This document shows, in pieces, positions 1 to 5,422 of a stretch of DNA of 6,508 nucleotides (within the stretch, counting starts at the first letter, position 1; the number at the start of each line of letters is the position of its first letter). The notes under the pieces are model-generated. The model saw only the letters and a list, made by a program, of their open reading frames with translations. It searched no databases and was not told the origin of the DNA. The position numbers and the translations under genes are program-made. This stretch comes from an uncultured Clostridia bacterium (lineage in GTDB: Bacteria > Bacillota > Clostridia > Oscillospirales > Acutalibacteraceae). The stretch is from NCBI GenBank assembly GCA_958436475.1, contig CAUBKG010000081.1, forward strand, positions 1 to 6,508, read 5' to 3'.

Positions 1-1
1 G

Positions 2-49
2 GATGCGGTGGCGGATGCCGCCCGGAAAACGGGCGTGGCCCGCATCTGA
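2..49 (+). CDS. C-terminal end of an upstream gene, possibly malic enzyme (partial)
   Basis: The frame starting at base 2 encodes DAVADAARKTGVARI followed by TGA at 47-49. This alanine-rich helix ending in 'TGVARI' resembles the extreme C-terminus of short bacterial NAD(P)-malic enzymes, which often end in an 'AVA.AA...GVAR' helix. Only 15 residues are visible, so the family call is tentative. That a real gene ends here is supported by the strong intrinsic terminator that begins 16 bases after the stop. If it is malic enzyme, it oxidatively decarboxylates malate to pyruvate in the cytoplasm. Confidence 0.5.
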   Translation, partial: DAVADAARKTGVARI

Positions 50-65
50 CCGATTTTAGCTTCCC

Positions 66-90
66 GAGGGCGCGCGGCGCCCTCTTTTTT
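66..90 (+). terminator. Intrinsic terminator after the upstream gene
   Basis: A perfect 8-bp GC-rich stem, GAGGGCGC (66-73) with GCGCCCTC (77-84), has a 3-base loop and is followed directly by six T (85-90). It sits 16 bases after the upstream stop codon. The next gene's start codon is only 26 bases beyond the T tract. Confidence 0.9.
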
Positions 91-116
91 CGTTGCGAAC
101 GAAGGGAGTGAAGGCA

Positions 117-1256
117 GTGCAGAAAGCCCTGCGTTTTATCAAAAGGGAGCCGGTGCTGTGCGCCGCCGCGCTGGCGGCGCTTTTATCCATGTGCTTTGTA
201 CCGCCCTCGGCAGAGTACCTTTCGTATCTCGATTTCCGCGTCCTTTCCATCCTTTTCAGCCTGATGGCGGTGGTGGAGGGGGCAGCGGGGCTCGGGCTTT
301 TCCGCCTGCTCGCGCAGCGGCTGCTTCTACGCGCGGGAAGCCAGAAAAAGCTCATCGCCGTGCTCACGATGCTCTGCTTCTGGGGCTCCATGCTCATCAC
401 GAACGATGTGGCCCTGCTCACCTTTGTACCGCTTTCCCTCCTTCTGCTTCGTCCGGCGGGGCAGAGGGCGGTCATCTTCACTGTGACGCTCCAAACCATT
501 GCCGCCAATCTCGGCAGCATGCTCACGCCCGTGGGGAACCCGCAGAACCTGTATCTTTACTCGCACTATCAAATGGATGCGGGAAGCTTTTTCGCCCTGC
601 TGCTGCCGGTCGGCGGCGCGAGCCTTTTGCTCATCCTGGCCGCGCTCCTGTTCGCCCCCGCCGGGAGCCTCACGCTCCGTTCGGAGGAAGCGCCGCGGGC
701 CCCCTCGCCGGCGCTCACGGTATCCTATTGTTTGCTGTTCGGCTTCTGCCTGCTCGGGGTGTTCCGGGTGGTTCCCTATGAAGGCGTCCTCGCGGCTGTG
801 GCCGCCGGCGTGTTTGTGCTGGACCGCTCGGTCTACCGCCGCCTGGATTACGGCCTGCTCGCCACCTTCGCCTGCTTTTTCGTGTTCGTTGGCAACCTCG
901 GGAATGTGGAGGCGGTAAAAGCCTTCCTTGCGTCTGCCATGGAGGGCAGGGAAGTGCTGCTTTCCGTTCTGCTCAGCCAGGGGATCAGCAACGTGCCGGC
1001 GGCGCTCATGCTGTCCGGCTTCACGGAGCGCGCGGATGCGCTCCTGCTCGGTACGAATGTCGGCGGCCTCGGAACGCTCATCGCATCCCTTGCCAGCCTC
1101 ATTTCCTTCCGGCTGTATGCTCGCAGCGAGGGAGGGCGCCCGGGAAAATACCTTCTGTGGTTCACGCTTGCAAACCTCGCCTTCCTCGCCCTGCTGCTGC
1201 CGCTGGCCCTTTTTCTGGGGGAAAGAGCGGTTGCAAAATGTCCACTCCCATGGTAG
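117..1256 (+). CDS. SLC13/ArsB-type (ion transporter superfamily) membrane permease
   Basis: A 379-residue, strongly hydrophobic polytopic membrane protein, predicted to move an anion (dicarboxylate, citrate or arsenite-like) across the cytoplasmic membrane. Two family signatures are visible, one in each half. The first half has 'ITNDVALLTFVPL' (about 94-106) and 'NLGSMLTPVGNPQN' (131-144). The second half has 'SQGISNVPAALML' (about 287-299) followed by 'GTNVGGLGTLIASLASL' (about 312-328). Such paired Asn/Pro-containing hairpin motifs are typical of the SLC13, ArsB and CitMHS transporters. I chose the GTG at 117 because GGGAG (104-108) lies 8 bases upstream. A TTG at 93 is in frame but lies in the terminator tail. 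The substrate cannot be read from sequence; a malic enzyme upstream, if real, would make a C4-dicarboxylate plausible. The last codons double as a promoter for the downstream RNA. Confidence 0.85.
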   Translation: MQKALRFIKREPVLCAAALAALLSMCFVPPSAEYLSYLDFRVLSILFSLMAVVEGAAGLGLFRLLAQRLLLRAGSQKKLIAVLTMLCFWGSMLITNDVALLTFVPLSLLLLRPAGQRAVIFTVTLQTIAANLGSMLTPVGNPQNLYLYSHYQMDAGSFFALLLPVGGASLLLILAALLFAPAGSLTLRSEEAPRAPSPALTVSYCLLFGFCLLGVFRVVPYEGVLAAVAAGVFVLDRSVYRRLDYGLLATFACFFVFVGNLGNVEAVKAFLASAMEGREVLLSVLLSQGISNVPAALMLSGFTERADALLLGTNVGGLGTLIASLASLISFRLYARSEGGRPGKYLLWFTLANLAFLALLLPLALFLGERAVAKCPLPW

Positions 1257-1259
1257 AAT
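1231..1259 (+). promoter_or_regulatory. Sigma-70 type promoter with extended -10, for the hyd leader RNA
   Basis: The -35 box TTGCAA (1231-1236), a 17-base spacer and the -10 box TAGAAT (1254-1259) are preceded by TG at 1251-1252, giving an extended -10 (TGGTAGAAT). The -10 overlaps the TAG stop of the transporter gene. Transcription would begin at about 1265-1267, just before the structured leader. The hydrogenase genes therefore probably have their own promoter and are not simply read through from the transporter. Confidence 0.7.
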
Positions 1260-1265
1260 ATTGAT

Positions 1266-1475
1266 AAAGCAGATAATCTGCTGGCTGTATGCCCCGCGCC
1301 ATGAAACGGCGGGGCGGGCGGCCATACCTGACCTGCCGGGTTTTTCTCCCGCCGGGAAAGGGCTGTTAAAACCGAGATCGGCCTGAAACGGCTGGGTTCG
1401 CCCGGCGGCAAGGTGGCGGAACAAGGCATGTGTGCTTTTTCGCTCTGCGCCCGTTTTCAGGCGCAGAGCTTTTTT
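1266..1475 (+). ncRNA. Candidate structured leader RNA upstream of hydrogenase maturation genes (possible riboswitch or attenuator)
   Basis: This stretch holds no credible gene but many helices. They are AGCAGA/TCTGCT (1268-1282); GTATG (1287-1291) with CATAC (1323-1327), enclosing CCCCGC/GCGGGG (1292-1297/1309-1314) and leaving an 8-base bulge; a hairpin at 1332-1356 with one C-C mismatch; one at 1360-1384; and GCTGGG-TTCG-CCCGGC (1391-1406). An intrinsic terminator follows (1442-1475). An alternative long-range pairing also exists: ATGCC (1289-1293) with GGCAT (1425-1429), and CCGC (1294-1297) plus CCA (1299-1301) with TGGCGG (1414-1419), with G1298 bulged. That would compete with the second hairpin. 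A promoter at the 5' end and a terminator ahead of the ORF fit an attenuating riboswitch or an independent small RNA. I do not recognise a TPP, SAM, cobalamin, FMN, glycine, c-di-GMP or T-box signature. The pairing is read by eye and not energy-checked. Confidence 0.45.
1442..1475 (+). terminator. Intrinsic terminator in the hyd leader
   Basis: A perfect 10-bp stem, GCTCTGCGCC (1442-1451) with GGCGCAGAGC (1460-1469), has an 8-base loop and is followed by six T (1470-1475). It stands 21 bases before the ATG of the regulator gene and downstream of the leader promoter. It must be bypassed for regulator and hydG expression, so it is a likely attenuation point. Confidence 0.85.
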
Positions 1476-1496
1476 ATGGAAAGGAAGCGGGGCCAA

Positions 1497-1751
1497 ATGG
1501 AAGAAACGCGCGTGGCGCTCATCGGCATCGTCGTGGAAGATATGGAAGCAACCGACCGCTTAAACGAAATCCTCCACGAGTACCGCAGCTGCCTCATCGG
1601 CCGGATGGGGATCCCTTATAAGGAACGGGGAGTGGGCATCATCAGCGTGGTGGTGGATGCGCCGAACGGCGTCATCAGCTCGCTTTCCGGCAAGCTCGGG
1701 ATGATTCCCGGCGTCAATGTAAAAACGGTCTATTCGAAGCTGGGCGCCTGA
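1497..1751 (+). CDS. TM1266-type putative iron-only hydrogenase system regulator
   Basis: An 84-residue cytoplasmic protein beginning MEETRVALIGIVVED and ending VNVKTVYSKLGA. It matches the small TM1266 ('iron-only hydrogenase system regulator') family in length and motifs. These motifs are an N-terminal beta strand 'RVALIGIVV', a helix with 'LNEILHEY', the segment 'IGRMGIPYKERGVGIISVVVDA', and the closing 'LSGKLGMIPGVNVKTVYSK'. This beta-alpha-beta pattern suggests an ACT-like or ferredoxin-like fold. Members commonly sit beside [FeFe]-hydrogenase maturation genes, and hydG starts 37 bases downstream here. The regulatory role is inferred from context in the family, and no DNA-binding motif is evident. 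The start at 1497 is preferred because AGGAAG (1482-1487) is 9 bases upstream. In-frame extensions to 1476 or 1413 would run into or through the leader terminator. Confidence 0.88.
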   Translation: MEETRVALIGIVVEDMEATDRLNEILHEYRSCLIGRMGIPYKERGVGIISVVVDAPNGVISSLSGKLGMIPGVNVKTVYSKLGA

Positions 1752-1788
1752 CCGGGCCCTAAAATACATACAGAAAGAAGAATGTGCC

Positions 1789-3207
1789 GTGTATAACCCG
1801 AAATCTATGAAGGCAGAAGAATTCATCAGCGATAGGGAAATCCTCGAAACGCTGGAATACGCAGAGAAAAACAAGCGCAACCGGGAGCTGATCGATTCTC
1901 TGCTGGAACGCGCGAAAAACTGCAAGGGCCTCACCCACCGCGAGGCGGCGGTTCTGCTGGACTGCGACCTCGAAGACGAAAATGAGAAAATGTTCGCCTT
2001 AGCGCGGGAGATCAAGCAGAAGTTTTACGGCAACCGAATCGTCATGTTCGCGCCGCTCTATCTTTCCAATTACTGCGTCAACGGCTGCACCTACTGCCCG
2101 TATCATTATAAAAACAAGCACATCACCCGCAAAAAGCTCACGCAGGAGGAGATCGTCCGCGAGGTGACCGCTCTGCAGGATATCGGCCACAAGCGCCTGG
2201 CCCTCGAAACGGGCGAGGACCCGGTCAACAACCCGATTGAATACGTGCTTGAGAGCATCAAGACCATTTACAGCATCAAGCATAAAAACGGCGCGATCCG
2301 CCGGGTAAACGTGAATATCGCCGCCACCACGGTGGAGAATTACCGAAAGCTCAAGGAGGCGGGCATCGGCACCTATATCCTCTTTCAGGAAACGTATAAC
2401 AAAAAGACGTATGAGGAGCTTCACCCCACCGGCCCGAAGCACGATTACGCCTACCATACCGAGGCGATGGACCGCGCCATGGAGGGCGGAATCGACGACG
2501 TCGGCTGCGGCGTGCTGTTCGGCCTCAATCTGTACCGCTACGACTTTGTGGGCATCCTCATGCACGCGGAGCACCTCGAAGCCGTGCACGGCGTGGGCCC
2601 CCACACCATCAGCGTGCCGCGCGTGCGCCGGGCGGACGATGTGAACCCAGACGATTTTTCCAACGGCATCACAGACGATACCTTTGCCAAAATAGTAGCC
2701 GTGCTGCGCATTGCCGTCCCGTATACCGGGCTCATCATTTCCACCCGCGAGTCGCCCGAGACGCGGGCCAAGGTCCTGGAACTCGGCGTTTCGCAGATCA
2801 GCGGCGGCTCCCGCACGAGCGTGGGCGGCTATGCGGAGGAGGAGCCGGAGGAGGAAAATTCCTCTCAGTTTGATTTAAGCGATACCCGTTCTCTCGATGA
2901 AGTGGTTAGCTGGCTTCTCGATATGGGCCATATCCCGAGCTTCTGTACCGCGTGTTACCGTGAGGGACGCACGGGAGACCGCTTCATGAAGCTGGTGAAA
3001 TCGGGCCAGATTGCGAATTGCTGCCTGCCGAACGCCCTGATGACCCTCAAGGAATACCTGGAGGATTATGCTTCCCCCGAAACGAAGGAAAAGGGAGAAC
3101 GCCTCATTCGCGAACAATTGGAGGAGATTCCGAGCGATAAAGTCCGCGCCATTGTGGAAAAGCATCTCGCGGAGCTGCACGAGGGCATGCGCGATTTCCG
3201 GTTCTGA
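1789..3207 (+). CDS. hydG: [FeFe]-hydrogenase H-cluster radical SAM maturase HydG
   Basis: This 472-residue protein is the usual length for HydG, a cytoplasmic radical SAM tyrosine lyase. It splits tyrosine into p-cresol and a glycine-derived fragment that yields CO and cyanide. It then builds the Fe(CO)2(CN)-cysteine unit used for the hydrogenase H-cluster. The N-terminal CX3CX2C motif (C96, C100, C103) for the SAM-binding 4Fe-4S cluster follows 'MFAPLYLSNY'. The C-terminal auxiliary cluster motif CX2CX22C is complete (C386, C389, C412), which separates HydG from its ThiH relatives. A His-rich segment (H262, H267, H272) lies where HydG enzymes hold a labile iron. The start is GTG at 1789, with AAAGAAG (1774-1780) 8 bases upstream; an ATG at 1807 would clip the conserved N-terminus. 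It is co-oriented with the TM1266 gene as a probable two-gene operon, and no hydE or hydF is adjacent. Confidence 0.97.
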   Translation: MYNPKSMKAEEFISDREILETLEYAEKNKRNRELIDSLLERAKNCKGLTHREAAVLLDCDLEDENEKMFALAREIKQKFYGNRIVMFAPLYLSNYCVNGCTYCPYHYKNKHITRKKLTQEEIVREVTALQDIGHKRLALETGEDPVNNPIEYVLESIKTIYSIKHKNGAIRRVNVNIAATTVENYRKLKEAGIGTYILFQETYNKKTYEELHPTGPKHDYAYHTEAMDRAMEGGIDDVGCGVLFGLNLYRYDFVGILMHAEHLEAVHGVGPHTISVPRVRRADDVNPDDFSNGITDDTFAKIVAVLRIAVPYTGLIISTRESPETRAKVLELGVSQISGGSRTSVGGYAEEEPEEENSSQFDLSDTRSLDEVVSWLLDMGHIPSFCTACYREGRTGDRFMKLVKSGQIANCCLPNALMTLKEYLEDYASPETKEKGERLIREQLEEIPSDKVRAIVEKHLAELHEGMRDFRF

Positions 3208-3232
3208 TTCAAAGATTCAAAATTCATCATGT

Positions 3233-3264
3233 GCCCGAGCCGGAACCCCGGCTCGGGCGTTTTT
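3233..3264 (+). terminator. Intrinsic terminator after hydG
   Basis: A perfect 11-bp stem, GCCCGAGCCGG (3233-3243) with CCGGCTCGGGC (3248-3258), has an AACC loop and is followed by G and five T (3260-3264). It closes the regulator-hydG unit 26 bases after the hydG stop. Confidence 0.93.
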
Positions 3265-3268
3265 CTGC

Positions 3269-3297
3269 TTGCATACGAGGAGAATTTGTTGTAACAT
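3269..3297 (+). promoter_or_regulatory. Weak candidate promoter for the dGTPase gene
   Basis: TTGCAT (3269-3274), a 17-base spacer and TAACAT (3292-3297) lie between the hydG terminator and the dGTPase Shine-Dalgarno. The spacing is right, but the -35 matches consensus at only 3 of 6 bases and the -10 at 4 of 6. A promoter must exist somewhere in this 55-base gap if the preceding terminator is efficient. Confidence 0.35.
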
Positions 3298-3319
3298 AAA
3301 CTCGAAAAGGAGGGAAAAC

Positions 3320-4528
3320 ATGCTAAAGTATTTATCGCTTTCCAAAGAGCTTCAGGAACGCATCCGGGAAGAGAGAAGAAGCGGCACGGCGCAGGATTTT
3401 TCCTGCCGTGAGGAAGACGCCCTCCGCCGCGACCCCGGGCGCGACCGGCCGAGCCTCTGGCGGCCGGCCTATGTGCGGGATGTGGAAAAGATCATGCACT
3501 GCCCCTTTTACAACCGCTATGCGGATAAAACGCAGGTGTTTTCCTTTTATAGAAACGACGATATCTCCCGGCGCGCCCTGCACGTGCAGCTGGTTTCCCG
3601 CATTGCGCGGAACATCGGCGGGGTGCTGGGCCTGAACCTCGACCTCATCGAAGCCATCGCTCTGGGGCACGATATCGGACACACGCCCTTCGGTCACGCG
3701 GGGGAACGCTTTTTGAACGAGCTCTATCACAGCCGGACGGGGCGGTATTTCAACCACAACGTCCACAGCGTGCGCGTGCTCGATACCCTTTTGCGCCGGA
3801 ATTTGAGCCTCCAGACGCTGGATGGTATTTTATGCCACAACGGGGAGCTGGAGCAGAAGGAATACCGTCCGCGCCCCCTCGGGGATTTTGATGATTTCGA
3901 CCGCCGCGTGGAAGAATGCTATACGGACCCGGAGGCGGTCGGCCGGCTCGTGCCCAATACGCTCGAAGGGTGCGTCGTCCGCGTGTGTGATATGATCGCC
4001 TACCTCGGCAAGGACCGGCAGGATGCGGAAAAGGCCAATATTCCGCTTTCCGGCGATTCCTTTTCCGATGGTGCCATCGGCACGCACAATGCCGAGATCA
4101 TTAACAATCTCACCGTGAGCATCCTCGAAAACAGCTATGGCAAAGGGTATCTTAGCATGGATGAAACGGCCTTCCGGCAGCTGCGGCAGGCGAAGCGGGA
4201 GAATTACAGCGCCATTTACCGGAACGGCCAGGTGGAAGCGAAGTATCAGGAGAGCGTCCGCCCGATGATGGAAAAGATGTATGAGCGGCTGGCAGGTGAT
4301 TTGAAAGAGGGCAGAACTTCATCCGTAATTTTCACGCATCATATCGATTATATCGAGCAAAACCGCCGCCATTATTCGGGTGGGGACGATTACCTCGCCG
4401 CCTCTGCCGACGATATCGTGGCCGATTATATCGCCAGCATGACAGACGATTACTTTGTGGAGCTGTTTCGGTATCTGTTTCCGCAAAGCCCGCTCAAGAT
4501 CGAATATGTTTCTTATTTTGACGATTGA
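3320..4528 (+). CDS. dgt: HD-domain deoxyguanosinetriphosphate triphosphohydrolase-like protein (dGTPase family)
   Basis: A 402-residue cytoplasmic HD-superfamily phosphohydrolase. By family it hydrolyses dGTP (or other dNTPs) to the deoxynucleoside and triphosphate, helping to set dNTP pools. The HD metal site is intact: H88 ('RALHVQLVSRIAR'), H117 and D118 in 'GHDIGHTPFGHAGE' (116-129), and D224 in 'VCDMIAYLGKD'. The segment 'FNHNVHSVRVL' (145-155) and the region near 'CHNGE' (172-176) fit Dgt-type nucleotide-binding positions. The 402-residue length lies between the short and long Dgt subtypes, so exact substrate preference is uncertain. The ATG at 3320 has an ideal AAGGAGG (3307-3313) 6 bases upstream; the open frame extending back to 3068 overlaps hydG and is rejected. 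The gene stands alone between two terminators. Confidence 0.88.
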   Translation: MLKYLSLSKELQERIREERRSGTAQDFSCREEDALRRDPGRDRPSLWRPAYVRDVEKIMHCPFYNRYADKTQVFSFYRNDDISRRALHVQLVSRIARNIGGVLGLNLDLIEAIALGHDIGHTPFGHAGERFLNELYHSRTGRYFNHNVHSVRVLDTLLRRNLSLQTLDGILCHNGELEQKEYRPRPLGDFDDFDRRVEECYTDPEAVGRLVPNTLEGCVVRVCDMIAYLGKDRQDAEKANIPLSGDSFSDGAIGTHNAEIINNLTVSILENSYGKGYLSMDETAFRQLRQAKRENYSAIYRNGQVEAKYQESVRPMMEKMYERLAGDLKEGRTSSVIFTHHIDYIEQNRRHYSGGDDYLAASADDIVADYIASMTDDYFVELFRYLFPQSPLKIEYVSYFDD

Positions 4529-4534
4529 CGTTGC

Positions 4535-4578
4535 GCCGTCCGCCTATTCCCGTGAAGGAAGAAGGCGGACGGCATTTT
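4535..4578 (+). terminator. Intrinsic terminator after the dGTPase gene
   Basis: GCCGTCCGCC (4535-4544) pairs perfectly with GGCGGACGGC (4564-4573). The 19-base interior can itself pair TTCC (4547-4550) with GGAA (4557-4560). A and four T (4575-4578) follow. The stem begins 6 bases after the stop codon. Confidence 0.8.
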
Positions 4579-4624
4579 CGAAAACGGCTTGCCGGATAAA
4601 TTCCGTTTTCCCGGCAAAAAACTA

Positions 4625-4653
4625 TTGACATTGAATGTGCTTGTTTGTATAAT
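4625..4653 (+). promoter_or_regulatory. Consensus sigma-70 promoter for tRNA-Thr
   Basis: Both boxes match consensus exactly: TTGACA (4625-4630), 17-base spacer, TATAAT (4648-4653). The start of transcription would be near 4660, giving a leader of about 37 bases before the mature tRNA. Such a strong promoter is expected for a stable RNA gene. Confidence 0.95.
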
Positions 4654-4670
4654 GTACTACGTTGCCGACA

Positions 4671-4686
4671 GAAAAGCCGGCTTTTC
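4671..4686 (+). repeat. 16-base perfect palindrome in the tRNA precursor leader
   Basis: GAAAAGCCGGCTTTTC is its own reverse complement. It lies between the promoter and the tRNA, so the precursor could form an AAAAG/CTTTT hairpin with a CCGG loop ending 10 bases before the mature 5' end. It could be a processing or protein-binding feature, or chance; no function can be assigned. Confidence 0.5.
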
Positions 4687-4696
4687 CGTAAAAAGT

Positions 4697-4772
4697 GCTG
4701 CTATGGCTCAGGTGGTAGAGCACATCCTTGGTAAGGATGAGGTCACCAGTTCGAATCTGGTTAGCAGCTCCA
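4697..4772 (+). tRNA. tRNA-Thr (anticodon GGU)
   Basis: A complete 76-base cloverleaf. The acceptor stem is GCTGCTA (4697-4703) with TAGCAGC (4762-4768). The D arm is GCTC/GAGC with loop AGGTGGTA. The anticodon stem is CATCC/GGATG with loop TTGGTAA (4728-4734), placing anticodon GGT at 4730-4732. The variable loop is AGGTC and the T arm is ACCAG-TTCGAAT-CTGGT. The discriminator is T4769, with genome-encoded CCA at 4770-4772. The overall pattern closely resembles bacterial tRNA-Thr(GGU), which reads ACC and ACU. Confidence 0.97.
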
Positions 4773-4776
4773 TGAT

Positions 4777-4816
4777 AAGTTGACAGGTTTCATGTCGAAG
4801 CCTGTCAACTTTCTTT
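4777..4816 (+). terminator. Intrinsic terminator after tRNA-Thr
   Basis: An 11-bp stem, AAGTTGACAGG (4777-4787) with CCTGTCAACTT (4801-4811), can be extended inward by TTTC/GAAG pairing to leave a 5-base loop. The run TTTCTTT ends at 4816. It begins 4 bases after the tRNA CCA end. Confidence 0.85.
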
Positions 4817-4844
4817 ATACGGAAACAGGCTCAAACTTGTTGCG

Positions 4845-4874
4845 CCGCAGCGGATTCCGCTGCGGTTATTTTAT
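4845..4874 (+). terminator. Second terminator-like hairpin, upstream of the recombinase fragment
   Basis: A perfect 9-bp stem, CCGCAGCGG (4845-4853) with CCGCTGCGG (4857-4865), has a 3-base loop and is followed by TTATTTTATT. It lies 20 bases before the start codon of the first recombinase gene. It may back up the tRNA terminator, or be left over from a gene end now lost at the junction. Confidence 0.65.
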
Positions 4875-4893
4875 TGGTAAAAGGATGATAGAA

Positions 4894-5388
4894 ATGAACG
4901 CACTTGAAAGAAGTGAGTTGATCAAGGCAGGTCTGCGAAAGGGTTTCCATGATGGAAGCTCCAAAATGGCACAGCGCAGATGCTATGGGTACACAGTTGA
5001 TGTCAACGGCAAACTGGAAGTCAAGCAAGACGAGGCTCAAATCGTTCGCTGGATATTTGAGCAATATCTGTGCGGTAGCAGCCCGGGATACATCGCCAGC
5101 AGATTAGAGAAACGAGGGATACTTTCCCCAACTGGTAAGCCCAAGTGGAACCGGGAGGCAATCAACAAGTTGCTTTCCAACGAAAAATACACTGGGCGGG
5201 TACTGCTCCAGAAAACGATCAGCATCGGCAGTTCTCAAATTGAAAACGATGGCCTCATGGATCGGTATCTCTATATCGAAACCCATGAGGCCATTATTTC
5301 TGACAGGCTGTTTAAAGCAGTACAGGAAGAAAAGCAGAAACGAAGCAAGGCCCCGGAAAAGGAGTTTGCCATGGGACTGATATTCTGA
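4894..5388 (+). CDS. Serine recombinase remnant: DNA-binding 'recombinase' domain only, no catalytic domain
   Basis: The 164-residue product matches the middle region of large serine recombinases. It has a linker-like start ('LIKAGLRKGFHDGSSK', residues 9-24), 'CYGY' (30-33), a 'QIVRWIFEQYLCG' helix, 'GILSPTGKPKWNREAINKLL' (residues about 75-94), and the signature 'NEKYTGRVLLQKT' (96-108), ending near 'LFKAVQEEKQKRSK'. The N-terminal resolvase domain with its catalytic serine is absent, because the frame begins only about 120 bases after the tRNA. No C-terminal zinc ribbon is seen either. It cannot catalyse strand exchange by itself. It could still bind att-like DNA if translated, or be a decaying fragment. 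The ATG at 4894 has AAGGA (4881-4885) 8 bases upstream; an ATG at 4885 is the alternative. The same domain recurs in the next gene, so the two are paralogous neighbours as in multi-recombinase mobile elements. Confidence 0.7.
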   Translation: MNALERSELIKAGLRKGFHDGSSKMAQRRCYGYTVDVNGKLEVKQDEAQIVRWIFEQYLCGSSPGYIASRLEKRGILSPTGKPKWNREAINKLLSNEKYTGRVLLQKTISIGSSQIENDGLMDRYLYIETHEAIISDRLFKAVQEEKQKRSKAPEKEFAMGLIF

Positions 5389-5422
5389 TAGAATAAAGAA
5401 AAATGTCATAGAGGGTGTAGCC

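Noticed and set aside
1405..1440. Possible T-box element (AAGGTGGCGGAAC resembles the GGTGG core)
   Set aside because: The conserved ACCGCG continuation, a specifier stem and the usual downstream aminoacyl or amino acid gene are all missing.
1266..1475. SRP RNA, 6S RNA, tmRNA or RNase P RNA in the leader interval
   Set aside because: The conserved SRP GGAAG-type tetraloop region, the 6S single long bubble, the tmRNA tRNA-like ends and the RNase P core motifs are not visible.
327..1496. Long antisense open frame (389 codons) opposite the transporter
   Set aside because: It mirrors the codon structure of a GC-rich gene with clear family motifs, its product is charged low-complexity sequence without recognisable domains, and it crosses the leader and terminator.
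1413..1496. N-terminal extension of the TM1266 regulator
   Set aside because: The extension would be encoded by the leader terminator itself, and the family product starts at the ATG at 1497, which has a good ribosome site.
3068..3319. Upstream extension of the dGTPase frame
   Set aside because: It overlaps hydG and its terminator; the ATG at 3320 has an ideal Shine-Dalgarno.
4589..4783. 64-codon open frame over the tRNA region
   Set aside because: It covers the consensus promoter and the complete tRNA-Thr, so it is a chance frame.
4740..4790. att-site duplication of the tRNA-Thr 3' end
   Set aside because: No convincing second copy of the tRNA 3' end is visible up to 6508; the far element end may lie outside the window. 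Serine recombinases also do not usually target tRNA genes.
4780..4893. TTG start extending the first recombinase fragment upstream
   Set aside because: That start lies inside the tRNA terminator stem and the extra residues have no recombinase similarity.
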